Assembly: GCA_900074725.1 (NCBI GenBank)
Contig: LT598461.1
Coordinates: forward strand, 930,001 to 994,000
DNA from: Lachancea dasiensis
Taxonomy: Eukaryota > Ascomycota > Saccharomycetes > Saccharomycetales > Saccharomycetaceae
Direction: 5' to 3'
DNA: 64,000 bases
Part shown: positions 1 to 10,131 of the stretch, one piece after another
How the letters are laid out: each line of letters opens with the position of its first letter
How positions within the stretch are numbered: the first letter of the stretch is position 1
Made by a program: the position numbers and the translations under genes
The notes under the pieces: model-generated
What the model was told of the DNA's origin: nothing
What the model saw: the letters and a program-made list of their open reading frames with translations, nothing else
The model's database searches: none

Positions 1-1773
1 CAGTATAACGATAATCGACACTCAGAAGTTGTTACAACTTGTCAAAGATTGATTGACGGTGGAGTTGAAGACAAAACGCCAGTATTGCGGCAATGGCTCA
101 TTGCTCTCATCAAAAGCGACCAATATTACCAATCATGGGATCTGTTGAAACGGTTTGAGTCTGATATAGCGGATGACTTTATTTTAGAGAGGTTATACGT
201 CCTCTACAAGCTAGGCTATGCCAAGGAGTTTGAGAGGCTATACAAGAAGGTGAAGACCTTGATACACAGCTCGGGCGATTCCCAGAATAGAGGAATTTTG
301 CATGTACGTGCTCAATTTTTGATCAAGACTGGCCACCACGACGAAGCCGCAGAAATTTACAAAGTCTTGGCTCAAAACAATGAACAGCAATTAGACAACG
401 AAACCGAGATTGCGTGTAACGAGCGAGCTGCTGTTTCATCATCAAGCTTCGTACGCGACACAGCATTGGTGACCATATTGAACGACGAATCTTATGATCT
501 TTTGTTCAATGAGTCTCTTATCGCTTTGGCAAAAGACGAACCAAAGCAAGCTATCGACTATCTCGTGAAAGCTGCGAGCTTAGCTGACAAGGAAGGCTCG
601 GAGGAAGATCAGTTCTCTATTGAGCTTCAAAGAAGTTACGTCTTACAGGCAATCGGTAAGGTTACAGAGTCTCAGGACATACTGAGAGACCTTCAGCAAA
701 AAAGTAAAGTTGGTTCCACCAACTACTTACTGGCTACTAGCAATTTGAAGTCGTTTCAGGATTTCTCCAAATACTCTACGAATATTCCACTTTTGTCCCG
801 CGAGCTGAATGTGTCCAAACTGAGTGGTATCGCTGGAAGCTTGGGCCATGAACAACAGAACCGCATCTTGAATAACTTGCTATTCCTGAAGCTTTTCAGC
901 AATTCCAGTATTCAGCCCAAAAAATCGATTATCTCTAAAACTTTTTCGCAATACCAAGCGTTGGTGAACGATGTTACTTTAGAGCCTTATTACACTCAAG
1001 CGAAAAAGACTTACCATCACGCTATGTCCGCAATCGCATGTGGAACCGGGGGCAGCACTATCGGCCTTCTTTTGTTAGCAGTTCAATTGCAAGTTGTCGA
1101 AAAGGAATGGGAAAGGGCAGTTCATCTGTGTGAAACATTTTTGAACCGTTGCTCTCCAGCTCTGACGGCCGAATATCGGATTGTTTCTTGTATATTGTTT
1201 GAACTCTACCAGGAGAGTGGACGTACTGACTCGGTCAACTCTTTGCTTGAAAGATTGGTTTCTGGAATGGAAGATCATCATATCAAAGATGATCCTCTAT
1301 TTTGGAGGCTCGTGGCATTCAAATTTTTGTCTCAGGCTTGTCAAGAAAAGGCCAATAAAATATTTGCCAAACTGCAGGTTCTGAGTCCTGATTTGCCACT
1401 CACAAATCCGGGTTTTGAGAATCATGATCTCAGCATTCACGAATTGGAGTCCCTTGTTGACACGGTTGATATAGAGGCAATTAAATCGCAAGGCGCTACT
1501 GCCTTTGAAGGCCACGGCAAACATAGCAATCAGTTCAGGTTGGGGAGAGTGGTGAAGAAAAGAAGAATTCACAAAAATAAGAAGCTACCAAAAAATTACG
1601 ATTCGACAGTGCAACCAAATCCTGAAAGGTGGCTACCTTTGAAAGACAGGTCCGATTTTAGACCTAATAAGAAAATTGCCGCCAAGCAAACTCAAGGCGG
1701 TTCAGTGGGTCGCAAGGGAGACCATAATTTAGACATTTCTAAGAAATCCAAGGCTAAGAAAAATAGATCCTAA
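1..1773 (+). CDS. SRP72: Signal recognition particle subunit Srp72 (5' partial)
   Basis: Srp72 is the large protein of the SRP core. It binds SRP RNA with Srp68 and acts in co-translational targeting of secretory proteins to the ER. The frame is open from base 1 with no start in the window, so the N-terminus is missing; the first complete codons read QYNDNRHSEVV. About 590 residues are present against about 640 in S. cerevisiae. The body is helical, with TPR-like repeats (for example around bases 60-420 and 1030-1400). Near the C-terminus (bases 1615-1655) lies the family motif NPERWLPLKDRS, which belongs to the RNA-binding region, followed by a Lys-rich tail. It converges with NIP7, as SRP72 and NIP7 neighbour each other in S. 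cerevisiae. Identification is from motif plus synteny. Confidence 0.95.
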   Translation, partial: QYNDNRHSEVVTTCQRLIDGGVEDKTPVLRQWLIALIKSDQYYQSWDLLKRFESDIADDFILERLYVLYKLGYAKEFERLYKKVKTLIHSSGDSQNRGILHVRAQFLIKTGHHDEAAEIYKVLAQNNEQQLDNETEIACNERAAVSSSSFVRDTALVTILNDESYDLLFNESLIALAKDEPKQAIDYLVKAASLADKEGSEEDQFSIELQRSYVLQAIGKVTESQDILRDLQQKSKVGSTNYLLATSNLKSFQDFSKYSTNIPLLSRELNVSKLSGIAGSLGHEQQNRILNNLLFLKLFSNSSIQPKKSIISKTFSQYQALVNDVTLEPYYTQAKKTYHHAMSAIACGTGGSTIGLLLLAVQLQVVEKEWERAVHLCETFLNRCSPALTAEYRIVSCILFELYQESGRTDSVNSLLERLVSGMEDHHIKDDPLFWRLVAFKFLSQACQEKANKIFAKLQVLSPDLPLTNPGFENHDLSIHELESLVDTVDIEAIKSQGATAFEGHGKHSNQFRLGRVVKKRRIHKNKKLPKNYDSTVQPNPERWLPLKDRSDFRPNKKIAAKQTQGGSVGRKGDHNLDISKKSKAKKNRS

Positions 1774-1910
1774 ATTAGTATAGCTAGCTTCATAATGTAG
1801 TGTTTGCAATAACGACCAATAAACGATATGTTACACCCTTGAAGTATTTATCTTAGTTACTTTTTTCTATTAAACCAGTATGCCTATCTCTAATGATTGA
1901 TGCAGGACAC

Positions 1911-2456
1911 TCAAGTAAATAGAGTATCTTCGTCTCTCAAATATTCTCCAATATCTGCTTGTCTGAAAGCCACAATGCCGGTAGGTTGCAAGTTTCTTGA
2001 TTCTGATGTACTTTTAGCGCTTACTCCAAATCCCAGCGGCACGTCATGCATCGAAAATACAATTACACCTGCGTGCTCAGGAATATCTTCAGACATTTTA
2101 CCTACATGAGCCTTCAAGACATGGTTGCCGTAAAGAAAAGGCATCTCTCCATTGGGCTTGATCCAGATCTTGTATTTGGCGTGTTCTGCAAGGACGGTTA
2201 GCGCTGTAATGTGAATTCTGAACTTGCCAGTCTTGGTGAATTTCCCGAGACAAAGTCCCACGGACATCAAATTTGGTCTGGCAACCGAAGTCGCTAGCTT
2301 TGCAATGTGCTCAGGAACATAGTAAACTCTATCCTTTTGAAGCCTAAAGACAAAAGGCTGAGTTTTGTTGTCGACCAGTAGCTTAATGTTTCTTCCAATG
2401 TAACCGGCGAGCTTTTCGAACACCACTCTAGTTTCCTCCTCAGTTAGTTGACGCAT
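1911..2456 (-). CDS. NIP7: 60S ribosome biogenesis factor Nip7
   Basis: Nip7 is a nucleolar factor needed for 27S pre-rRNA processing and 60S subunit assembly. The 181-residue product is the same length as the S. cerevisiae protein and nearly collinear with it: MRQLTEEE start, then the segment GKFTKTGKFR, and the ending LRDEDTLFT. The C-terminal half is a PUA domain, an RNA-binding fold. A longer reading with ten extra residues upstream lacks an ATG and has no family support, so the start at 2456 was chosen. It converges with SRP72 over 137 bp and faces a long intergenic stretch that contains the snR53 candidate. Confidence 0.97.
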   Translation of the reverse strand: MRQLTEEETRVVFEKLAGYIGRNIKLLVDNKTQPFVFRLQKDRVYYVPEHIAKLATSVARPNLMSVGLCLGKFTKTGKFRIHITALTVLAEHAKYKIWIKPNGEMPFLYGNHVLKAHVGKMSEDIPEHAGVIVFSMHDVPLGFGVSAKSTSESRNLQPTGIVAFRQADIGEYLRDEDTLFT

Positions 2457-3100
2457 AACAGTAGGGATTGATATGCCTGAACTCAAAGTACCACCTGGAA
2501 AAGATAAGTCTGTCTCGAATAGCCAAGCTCATCGCCCAAGGCTTCTATCTATCTCATCGCGCAGCTGCTTGAATTAAAAAAATTTCACATCTCGTATAGA
2601 CTGATATTTACAAGTTGGTGACATTTTAAACTGACGCAAGTAAGTTCGTGATACCATTCTGATTCTTAAAGCCACAACGAGGTTTGATCCGGCCGTTTTT
2701 GATTATTGGAATTAATTTCTAACTGTTATGGGGCTGGTTAAGACGCTGGCTATCTTATAAAATTGTGTCCTTGAAGGCAATTTAGATAATGCGGAGAGAG
2801 CGTGCCCTCAAGCCACTGCCTCGCTGCCTGAGCTCATTGCCAATCTTCAGTATACAATATGCCAGGCGAGCTCAATGATTCCGAGTTTAATTCCAATGCT
2901 ATTTCATCACAGGTGCAGCTGCGTTTTGCAAAATGAGAACTTCCGTGTAAGCAGAGCCTAATGGGAAGTCACCTTATCATGCTACTCAGTCACTTACCTT
3001 TTGTGAGTTGGACTGTGCCAATCATGGCGCCCTATTCATCTCTTTACACCAATTGGCACAACCTTGACAATAGTGACAGAAAAATAAATAGCAGTTAAGT
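2457..3100. other. Intergenic stretch upstream of NIP7 and the snoRNA
   Basis: Non-coding by inspection on both strands. It holds the NIP7 promoter and presumably the promoter of the snoRNA that follows. I looked here for a second C/D snoRNA, because S. cerevisiae snR53 is made next to snR67, and found no convincing C and D box pair or snR67-type guide. Confidence 0.5.
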
Positions 3101-3102
3101 TA

Positions 3103-3202
3103 TAATCTATGATGAGTTACTCTCAATATGGCATCGTAGCTGTTGGTGAATTGTCTTTACCCAAGCAAATAGAGGTTGAAGGCTTGCTTTGAACTGAAAT
3201 TA
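3103..3202 (+). ncRNA. SNR53: C/D box snoRNA, snR53-like, guiding 2'-O-methylation of 18S rRNA
   Basis: A perfect C box ATGATGA (3109-3115) is followed by a D box CTGA (3194-3197), 89 nt from end to end; S. cerevisiae snR53 is about 91 nt. The twelve bases just before the D box, GCTTGCTTTGAA, pair with yeast 18S rRNA TTCAAAGCAGGC through 12 consecutive pairs with one G-U wobble. The base opposite the fifth guide position is the adenosine methylated by snR53 (A796 in S. cerevisiae numbering). A short terminal stem is possible (TAAT at 3103-3106 with ATTA at 3199-3202). The 18S sequence was recalled, not searched. The ends are approximate. It lies on the same strand as PUS1, about 155 bp before its ATG. 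Confidence 0.8.
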
Positions 3203-3357
3203 ATTGTATTCTCTACGTGCTGTCGTCTATTTCGTGCTCGAGGTTGAAATTAAAGTGATCGTCGACATGAAAAATTGAAAAGCTCATCGAAGAGAGAAGT
3301 TTACCATCCAACATTCTTATCACGGTAACCTGGTTTTTCTGCATTCTATAGTCACTC

Positions 3358-5080
3358 ATGTCCAACAGCGAGGACGCGAGACAGGATTACGACTATGATC
3401 AGCCTGGTGAAGACGCTTATAAAAGAGGTAGCCAATATAAGTGGACTAAAGCTCGGAAGGCTGACTATGATGAATCCAAGCAGGATTCAGACAGTTCCAA
3501 CAAAAGAGCGTACGTATACTGTTGACGAAGACATGGCAGAGCAAGACTACTCAGAGTTTCGATCAGTGTTATTAACCACATTTTGCAGTAAAGTTGAAGT
3601 AGACAGGCCCCAAACTACTGAAGGTGAGATTTCGGAATCTAAGGAAAAAAGGCTGCCAAAACGTAAAGTAGCCGTTATGATTGGTTACTGTGGAACTGGT
3701 TATCATGGAATGCAATACAATCCTCCTACCCCAACTATTGAAGCTGAACTATTCAAAGCGTTTGTGGAGGCTGGGGCCATTTCACAAGCTAACTCCACAG
3801 ACTTGAAAAAAAGCGGCTTTATGAGAGCCGCCAGAACAGACAAGGGCGTGCACGCTGGTGGAAATGTGATATCTTTGAAGCTCATAATTGAAGACCCTGA
3901 TATTATCTCCAAGATCAACTCTAAATTACCCGAGGGCATCCGCATCTGGGACATTGAGCGTGTTAACAAGGCCTTTGACTGCAGGAAAATGTGCAGCTCT
4001 CGTTGGTACGAATATCTTCTCCCAACTTACTCCTTAATTGGTCCAAAGCCGGGAAGTGCTCTTTTTATGGACATCGCGGAAAGTAAAACCGAGATTCCCG
4101 GAGTTCTGTCAGATGATGACGAGAGCGCGGAAATTTGGACAAATTTCTTCAAAGAGGCAGAACAAATGTTCACACCGGAGGAATTAACGGCCATTCAAAG
4201 CTATGCACCTCCGCCCAGGAACGAATTTGATGACTCCGATCCAACCTACCAGTTGGTAAAACGTTACAAGCTGCTTGAAAATCAGCATCGGAGGGCTTAT
4301 AGAATATCTTCAAGCAGACTTGAAGCATTCCGTTCCGCAATGAATCAATACTTGGGCCCGCATAACTTCTACAACTTTACTTTAGGAAAAGAGTTCAAGG
4401 ATCCGAGTGCCGTGAGGTTCATGAAGGAAATCAAGGTTTCAGAGCCATTTGTAATCGGTGAAAAGCATACAGAATGGGTTTCTATAAAAATTCACGGACA
4501 GTCCTTCATGCTTCACCAAATCCGGAAAATGATCTCGATGGCCACGCTTGTTACGCGATGCGCCTGCCCGACGGACCGTATTACCGACGCTTACAAGCCC
4601 CAGAGGATTAATATACCCAAGGCCCCGGCTTTGGGTTTGTTGCTAGAATGTCCGGTTTATGAAGGATACAACAAAAGGCTACAAGATTTTGGCTATAATG
4701 GAATTGATTTCGGCAAGTATCAGCAAAAAATGGATGATTTCAAAATGAAACATATTTATGATAAGATTTATCAGGAAGAAGTGTCCGAAAACGTGTTTAA
4801 TGCTTTTTTCAGCTACATCGACAATTTCAGCCAAGTTACCGGAGCACAGCCGGCGGTCGAGGAAACTCCGGATTTAACTGGCTTAGATACTAAGCCAGTC
4901 GCTTCGGGTCAAAGAAGCGTTTTTGATTTCCTGACAGCGAGGGGAATAATTGATAAAACGGATAGCAGGAAGGATGGTAAGCCCGAAGGAAGGGATCCAG
5001 AAGTGGTCAACGTAGCAGCTCAAGAACGTCAGGCCACTCCTCAAACCATAGAGAATGAGATTGCTGAAGAACAGAAGTGA
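3358..5080 (+). CDS. PUS1: tRNA:pseudouridine synthase Pus1, two exons
   Basis: Pus1 makes pseudouridine at several tRNA positions and in U2 snRNA and some mRNAs, mainly in the nucleus. The long frame alone lacks a proper N-terminus. Joining 3358-3509 to 3589-5080 gives a 547-residue protein (S. cerevisiae 544) that starts MSNSEDARQDYDYD and carries the family segment AYKRGSQYKWTKARKAD before the domain. The TruA-type catalytic motif RAARTDKGVHAGG follows, with catalytic Asp at about residue 135. The segments KAFDCRKMCSSRWYEYLLP and IKIHGQSFMLHQIRKM are typical of Pus1 rather than its paralogue Pus2. The C-terminus is a variable charged tail. The neighbour NIP7 agrees with the S. cerevisiae order. 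Confidence 0.95.
3510..3588 (+). other. Spliceosomal intron in PUS1 (79 nt)
   Basis: 5' splice site GTACGT (3510-3515), branch-point-like TATTAAC (3570-3576, six of seven bases of TACTAAC) and 3' splice site TTTTGCAG ending at 3588. Exon 1 without splicing stops at 3523. Splicing with GTACGT splits an Ala codon (GC|T) and keeps the frame; using the nearby GTATAC at 3514 would place a TAA at the junction. No PUS1 intron is known to me in S. cerevisiae. Confidence 0.88.
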
Positions 5081-5731
5081 GTCTATTCGAAAAAATTATA
5101 GTTCAGGGTAAAGTGTTACTATGAAAAGGGTTCAAACTCTCTGAAGTGATGTAGCATTTTCTGTATGTATTTTCGAACCAAGTAGATTGTAAATTGCAAA
5201 CCATCCATCAATAAGTGTCATCTGCTAAAGTATCGCGTGAACCGACGTAGCCAGCCGTGTCATCAAGAAAATGATAGAGGATGAGAAGAATAATATGGAA
5301 AAGAATGTTACAAGGGTTCAAATGATAAGCCTGGGGGCCAGGTTGATGAAGCTATGAGCTTGAATGGAACGCTTGAGCAATACAGTCAACAGAGATGGGC
5401 ATCCTTGGATTTTTGATTAAAAAAGTATTGAACTACTTTGAAGGATTGCAAGGGTAATAGATAAGCGTTTGCGAGCAAATTACACGTCACAGAAACCGGT
5501 ACCATGATTTACTTTGTAATCGAATTAATGAAACAGGGCTAGCTATCCTGTCGTCTAAGTGATGTGATGTAATCTCAAGTGTCTGCTGAAATTAACTGGC
5601 AATAGAATGGAGACATTATTGTAAAAAGTGATCATGATTTGAAAATTTTACGAAAATGGCATTGGCATTTGAGATACCCAAATTTGAGCTTACTCCAGAT
5701 GGGCAAGTTCAGCATCCAGGAGGTGTCAGAT
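5081..5731. other. Intergenic stretch between PUS1 and RSM23
   Basis: About 650 bp with no ORF of note and no RNA gene that I can support. It is a synteny junction: genes to the left match S. cerevisiae chromosome XVI order (YPL210C-YPL212C), and those to the right match YGL129C/YGL130W. It presumably holds the PUS1 terminator and RSM23 promoter. Confidence 0.5.
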
Positions 5732-7051
5732 ATGTTGCGCATAGGCGTGAGGAGCCTCAGTACGAGCTGTGCCAGATATGCTGCGCCGGCTCGAGGCAAA
5801 GCCCAAGGGTTCGCCAAAAAGGTGAGTTCTGGTAAGACATCTGCAAAGAAAGTAAGCGCAGGGTCGCTGTACAAACCGTGGCAGCAAACCGTTGCTACCG
5901 CGAACTTCAATAAAAATTCGATTCCTACTGAATTGACTGTTTTCAAACCCACCAACCTCTCACAAAGTTTAAATGAAATTGTTGCATTTTCAAATTCTCA
6001 ATACAAAAGCCTGTTTGTACTGGGCTCGTTCAAGCAGAACCAGTTCAATGAACTATTTTCTCGACCTGTCAGTCTTGTAAGGAATAAAACAACGAAAAAG
6101 CTTTTTGATCAATTAGAGGGTACGCAAACCGTGCAGAAGATCGTTCTAACTGGTGAATCTGGTGTTGGTAAAAGTATGCTTCTGGCTCAAGCACACGCGC
6201 TCGCTTGCGACAGAAAGGCCATCGTTGTCAATGTTTCATATCCAGAACTTTTCATGAACGGTACCAGTGACTTTTTTCACGATGGAACGGCATATGTGCA
6301 GCCCATGTATCTAAAACAGCTGCTTACTAAAATCGTTAAAGGTAACGATTCTTCCGTGCTGTCCTCCATTCCGTTGGCTAATAGCTATAAGTTTGCCAAT
6401 GCTGATCCCAAGGATGCCGCGAGCAGGAAGTTTATACAGGTCAACGCTGGTAAGAGTACCTTATTAGATCTTCTTTCTGTTAAGACAACACCTCGTAACA
6501 GAGGGGAACTATTCCGTGCTTTGATCACAGAACTGGAACAACAGAAGAAAGCACCAGTTTTTTTCACTGTTGATAATTTCTCCCGTATTTTAAGCGAGCC
6601 ATACACTGCCTACAAGAGTGTACAAAATGAGAGGATACACGTACTAGAACTGCAGCTTGGTAAGATCATCATGGACATCGTAGGTGGTAACATTAGTTTC
6701 AAGAATCCTTTAAGCAGCATTATTTTGGCTACTTCCGGAGCCGACAAGACCAACAAGACACTCCCTGTCGGTTTGAACAAGCTACCTCACGACCCATACA
6801 TCAGCAAGAAACACTATGATAGTCAGTTAGCTAGTCTTTTGCTGAAGGGTGGTGTACAAGAATTTCACGTCGAGAAACTGACCAAAGAAGAGGTACGCAA
6901 GCTGCTTGATTTTTACATTAAGTCTGAGATTGTCCTATCTAAAGACACTGAGAGTATGAATGTTGATCAGCTAGTTGACGAGAAATACTTTTTGAGTGGA
7001 AACGGCAATCCGAAAGAAGTTTTGAAGAGCCTAGTTCTGCAATTTTCATGA
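5732..7051 (+). CDS. RSM23: Mitochondrial small-subunit ribosomal protein Rsm23 (mS29, DAP3 family)
   Basis: Rsm23 is the GTP-binding mS29 protein of the mitochondrial 37S subunit. The 439-residue product (S. cerevisiae 450) starts MLRIGVRSLSTSCARYAAP, a good mitochondrial presequence rich in Arg and Ser. A P-loop GESGVGKS lies near residues 140-147, followed by the DAP3-type AAA-like domain. Another in-frame ATG at 5699 would add 11 residues ahead of the presequence; 5732 was chosen because targeting peptides usually start at the N-terminus. It ends 89 bp from the CEG1 stop, tail to tail, as RSM23 and CEG1 also neighbour each other in S. cerevisiae. Confidence 0.93.
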   Translation: MLRIGVRSLSTSCARYAAPARGKAQGFAKKVSSGKTSAKKVSAGSLYKPWQQTVATANFNKNSIPTELTVFKPTNLSQSLNEIVAFSNSQYKSLFVLGSFKQNQFNELFSRPVSLVRNKTTKKLFDQLEGTQTVQKIVLTGESGVGKSMLLAQAHALACDRKAIVVNVSYPELFMNGTSDFFHDGTAYVQPMYLKQLLTKIVKGNDSSVLSSIPLANSYKFANADPKDAASRKFIQVNAGKSTLLDLLSVKTTPRNRGELFRALITELEQQKKAPVFFTVDNFSRILSEPYTAYKSVQNERIHVLELQLGKIIMDIVGGNISFKNPLSSIILATSGADKTNKTLPVGLNKLPHDPYISKKHYDSQLASLLLKGGVQEFHVEKLTKEEVRKLLDFYIKSEIVLSKDTESMNVDQLVDEKYFLSGNGNPKEVLKSLVLQFS

Positions 7052-7140
7052 GCATTCATCTGTATATATGTGTATATATCTTACTAAACAAGACCTGTGA
7101 ATAAAAACTCCAGTTTAAATTTCATTAGTTGGCATGAATG

Positions 7141-8556
7141 TCAAATTTTAGGCTTTTTAAAATCGACATCAAAATCATCTTCATTCTCTGACCAAATCTC
7201 TTCATCGTCGTCATCATCGATATACTTCGGTTGGTCAACGTTGACTACATTTTGAGAAGGCTCTGATTGAGTGCGTGGCTCACTGGATGGTTCCGAGCGG
7301 TTCATTTCCCGTATATCGCGTTTTTGAGGCGAATGACGTAGCTGCCAATTCTCACGCATTTGTTGAGTCGCTTCCTCGAGATCTTCAATTTTCACCGAAT
7401 CACTGATACTTTCCAGTACTTTCTTCACGACTGAAACGTGGTTACCATTCAACTTATCATCTCTAAAACGCAGCATGTGCCAAACGCCAGTCTCTTGGTC
7501 CTTCGTGCACTCCACTATTCTACCGTTGAGTGGTTCGTCTAGCGCCTTTAGTTCTCGCCATTTAGCATCATTGATTTCCAGTTCTGCGAATTTCTTGTAT
7601 GTCCTCTCAAGTAATTCAAGCTCTTTTTTAGTGAAGGGTCGTTCAAAGTCTTGGATTCTAGCATTGACATCAGCTCCTCCCTGCCATGTGTACAAGTGGA
7701 AATTAGGTTTAACTTCATAATTGAAATAAAATCGGTTAGGATCGTTTTTGGGTAGGGATGTATCCTCGGCCAAAGGGATTTCGACGATCATTTTGAAATC
7801 CACCGAATTTTCTTCTTCTGGTTTCCATTTTAGAAGGAGTGAGTCTTTGGTCCCAATGCAATAAGGCGTGGTGACAGGTGTGAATATTAAGCCATCAGAG
7901 ACGTGAGGAAGTTTATCGAGCGTCTGAGCAACCTTCACCAAATCAGTGCTAAAGTTCATCACTTTCATGGAAATTTTGAAGGGAAAAGTAGAGCAATGCG
8001 TGGGGTAAAGTGACCGGAGATCGTAGTACGGTTTGAAGAACTCTTTACCTAAATGTGCGAGACGTGAACTTGTTGGAGATTGTGCGATGCAACGACCATT
8101 TATTGCTAAACAGTCGAACATCAGATACCGTAGCTCCTTTAGTTTAGTGACAGGATTTGTTTGTAACACCATTTCTCCGTCAATCAGTGTACCATCCTGA
8201 AAGGTTTCTAGTAATTCCTTCCGATGTTGCTTCGGTAATCTAGGAAACTTGAATCCATTTATTTGAAAATAGTTATTCTCCCTGTCGATAACGAAACACC
8301 CCTGCTCTTTTGTCACCGGGTTTATAACTATTAGCATCAGGGCTCTTAATCCGTCAGTCTTCTCACAAACGTAATAGTCTTGGGCAAGAAGTTTTTCCTC
8401 AATATCAGAGTGATGAAACGATATAGGTTGGGTGCCTGGAAAGGTTTTTGCTGGTTTTGGAGAATTTAATAGCTTACAGGCCAACATTTTGATGTCTTGC
8501 GTTACATTGGCTGGCAACCGCAAACCTGGGATTTCTGGGGCAGCGCGAGCGTCCAT
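7141..8556 (-). CDS. CEG1: mRNA guanylyltransferase (capping enzyme alpha subunit) Ceg1
   Basis: Ceg1 adds GMP to the 5' diphosphate end of nascent RNA polymerase II transcripts, working with the triphosphatase Cet1 on the phosphorylated polymerase tail. The 471-residue product (S. cerevisiae 459) carries motif I, EKTDGLRALM, with the GMP-accepting Lys66. Later motifs include LIDGEMVL and DGLIFTPV, with LLKWKPEEENSVDFK as motif V. The OB-fold part follows (around HMLRFRDDKLNGNH). The acidic tail (DDDDDEEIWSENEDDFDVD) is variable in the family. The start is the first ATG after an in-frame stop-rich leader. Confidence 0.97.
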   Translation of the reverse strand: MDARAAPEIPGLRLPANVTQDIKMLACKLLNSPKPAKTFPGTQPISFHHSDIEEKLLAQDYYVCEKTDGLRALMLIVINPVTKEQGCFVIDRENNYFQINGFKFPRLPKQHRKELLETFQDGTLIDGEMVLQTNPVTKLKELRYLMFDCLAINGRCIAQSPTSSRLAHLGKEFFKPYYDLRSLYPTHCSTFPFKISMKVMNFSTDLVKVAQTLDKLPHVSDGLIFTPVTTPYCIGTKDSLLLKWKPEEENSVDFKMIVEIPLAEDTSLPKNDPNRFYFNYEVKPNFHLYTWQGGADVNARIQDFERPFTKKELELLERTYKKFAELEINDAKWRELKALDEPLNGRIVECTKDQETGVWHMLRFRDDKLNGNHVSVVKKVLESISDSVKIEDLEEATQQMRENWQLRHSPQKRDIREMNRSEPSSEPRTQSEPSQNVVNVDQPKYIDDDDDEEIWSENEDDFDVDFKKPKI

Positions 8557-10131
8557 CTCGAATCGATAGAGGTCAGTGGGCTCACTTAAGAACGAAACGA
8601 GTTGACAGGCTTGTCGTTGGGGGGTAAGGTATCTCTCTTAAGGTTAAGTGTCACCAACTTAAGCTGCTCGATATATTTATTGGCGGATAAACATACAGCG
8701 TCATCATTGACGAATGATCAATTCCTGCCCATTATTTGATTAAGAGGCGAAGTTCACCCAATAGGCCCCCCATCATGGGCTACTATATAAGAGAGTCAGA
8801 GTTAGAAATAGTTAGTTTGCTGAACTGTTTGTTGAATTTGATCCTAGAGATAGTTAATGATGCCCTTAGTACTTGATATCAAATGAGCTTCCAAAGCGAC
8901 TCCTGCTAGTCTCTTCGTATATATTTGGCCATGAATCTGGTCTCTATCTGAACCATATAGCCGGTATTAATACTAAATTTAGACAGAAATAATATAGGTG
9001 CAGTCAGAGCAGCATAGTCCAACACTTTAACCCAAGTGATGAGTTTTTGGGTTGTTGGATAATTGAAATGGCTTGCCATGACGTTTATATGCAATTAATG
9101 TTCTTCTGGAACCCATTGGTTGACTGGTCACCTCGTTCAACCTTGTGTTATTGAGGCCGCAAGTAGCACAATGTTGCCAGATCGTCGATTTAAATTTTAC
9201 GACGGTATTGTGCAAAGTGATCACAAGTGTCACTAAATTTAGTTGTTCGAGAGGAAGTGAATTAGGATAACATCTGTGGCGAGGTATAAGGCCTGAAAAT
9301 ATCCAAGAGGACATTATTCTAATATCGAATAGTATATGTGTGAGAAAAACCTTCCCCCCCCCTCTACGGTGCAAAATCATGGCTTTATAATAGAGTTATA
9401 AAGGATTTTGAATATCTTCTTGGATAATTTGTCGGGACGGATTGCCGGATATTTGTACAACAGTTCAAGAATCACTTTAAAGAGACTGAATCATCACTTG
9501 GAATAAGATATGGCAATTTGACGGCGCCTTTCTTCGTTCCCTCCGTTTTACTAGTTATATTATTTCGGTACAGGTCGACAGACAAAGGAAACTCGAAAGT
9601 CTATGATAATACTTTGAGATAGTCGCCCAGGTAATGAAGGATTCGTATGAACCACTCTCCCAGATCAACTAGCACGCCGTTTCGGCTCTAAAATATTTGA
9701 AGACGGTCCCGAACAAAAGTTTACGCGGGTGAAGACTTTAAATATTCTAGAAGCCGCTCGTAGAACACCTTTTAAACTGTCAATGAGGACTACTTGAGTC
9801 AAATGCGATGTTTACCTTTAGTTGCTGACCTTTCGGTAGTTGCACAGTCTGTGTTGAAGAATCTATTGAAAAAAAGTTCATGGGCAAATATAAATGGCCT
9901 GTGGCACGAGCATGGAATTGATATGTGGCCTTTATGGGCGGGTGTCGATTATGGCTAGGAACTGGACGAAGTACATGTCATTTTATGTGACTACGTACGA
10001 AATTTCCATTAGGAATAAAAGATGGAAACTTATATATTATAGATCTGCCCACCTATACAGCAATCCAACCCTTTATAGGCAACTCTGGGCTCAACTTGTT
10101 TATTGAAGCTATCACCATTTTTACTCCAGTG
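8557..10131. other. 1.6-kb geneless stretch between CEG1 and VPS68
   Basis: No protein gene can be supported. Short ORFs (for example 9027-9380 minus and 9894-10106 plus) have no recognisable sequence. It contains a run of nine C (9354-9362), perfect C-box-like motifs without a partner D box at 9036 and, on the minus strand, at 9489, and a TATATAT-type promoter element near 10031. It is a synteny breakpoint relative to S. cerevisiae and serves as the promoter region of CEG1 and VPS68. Confidence 0.5.

Noticed and set aside
8856-8951. ATGATGC and CTGA 96 nt end to end upstream of VPS68
   Set aside because: Imperfect C box, no recognised guide, no clear terminal stem.
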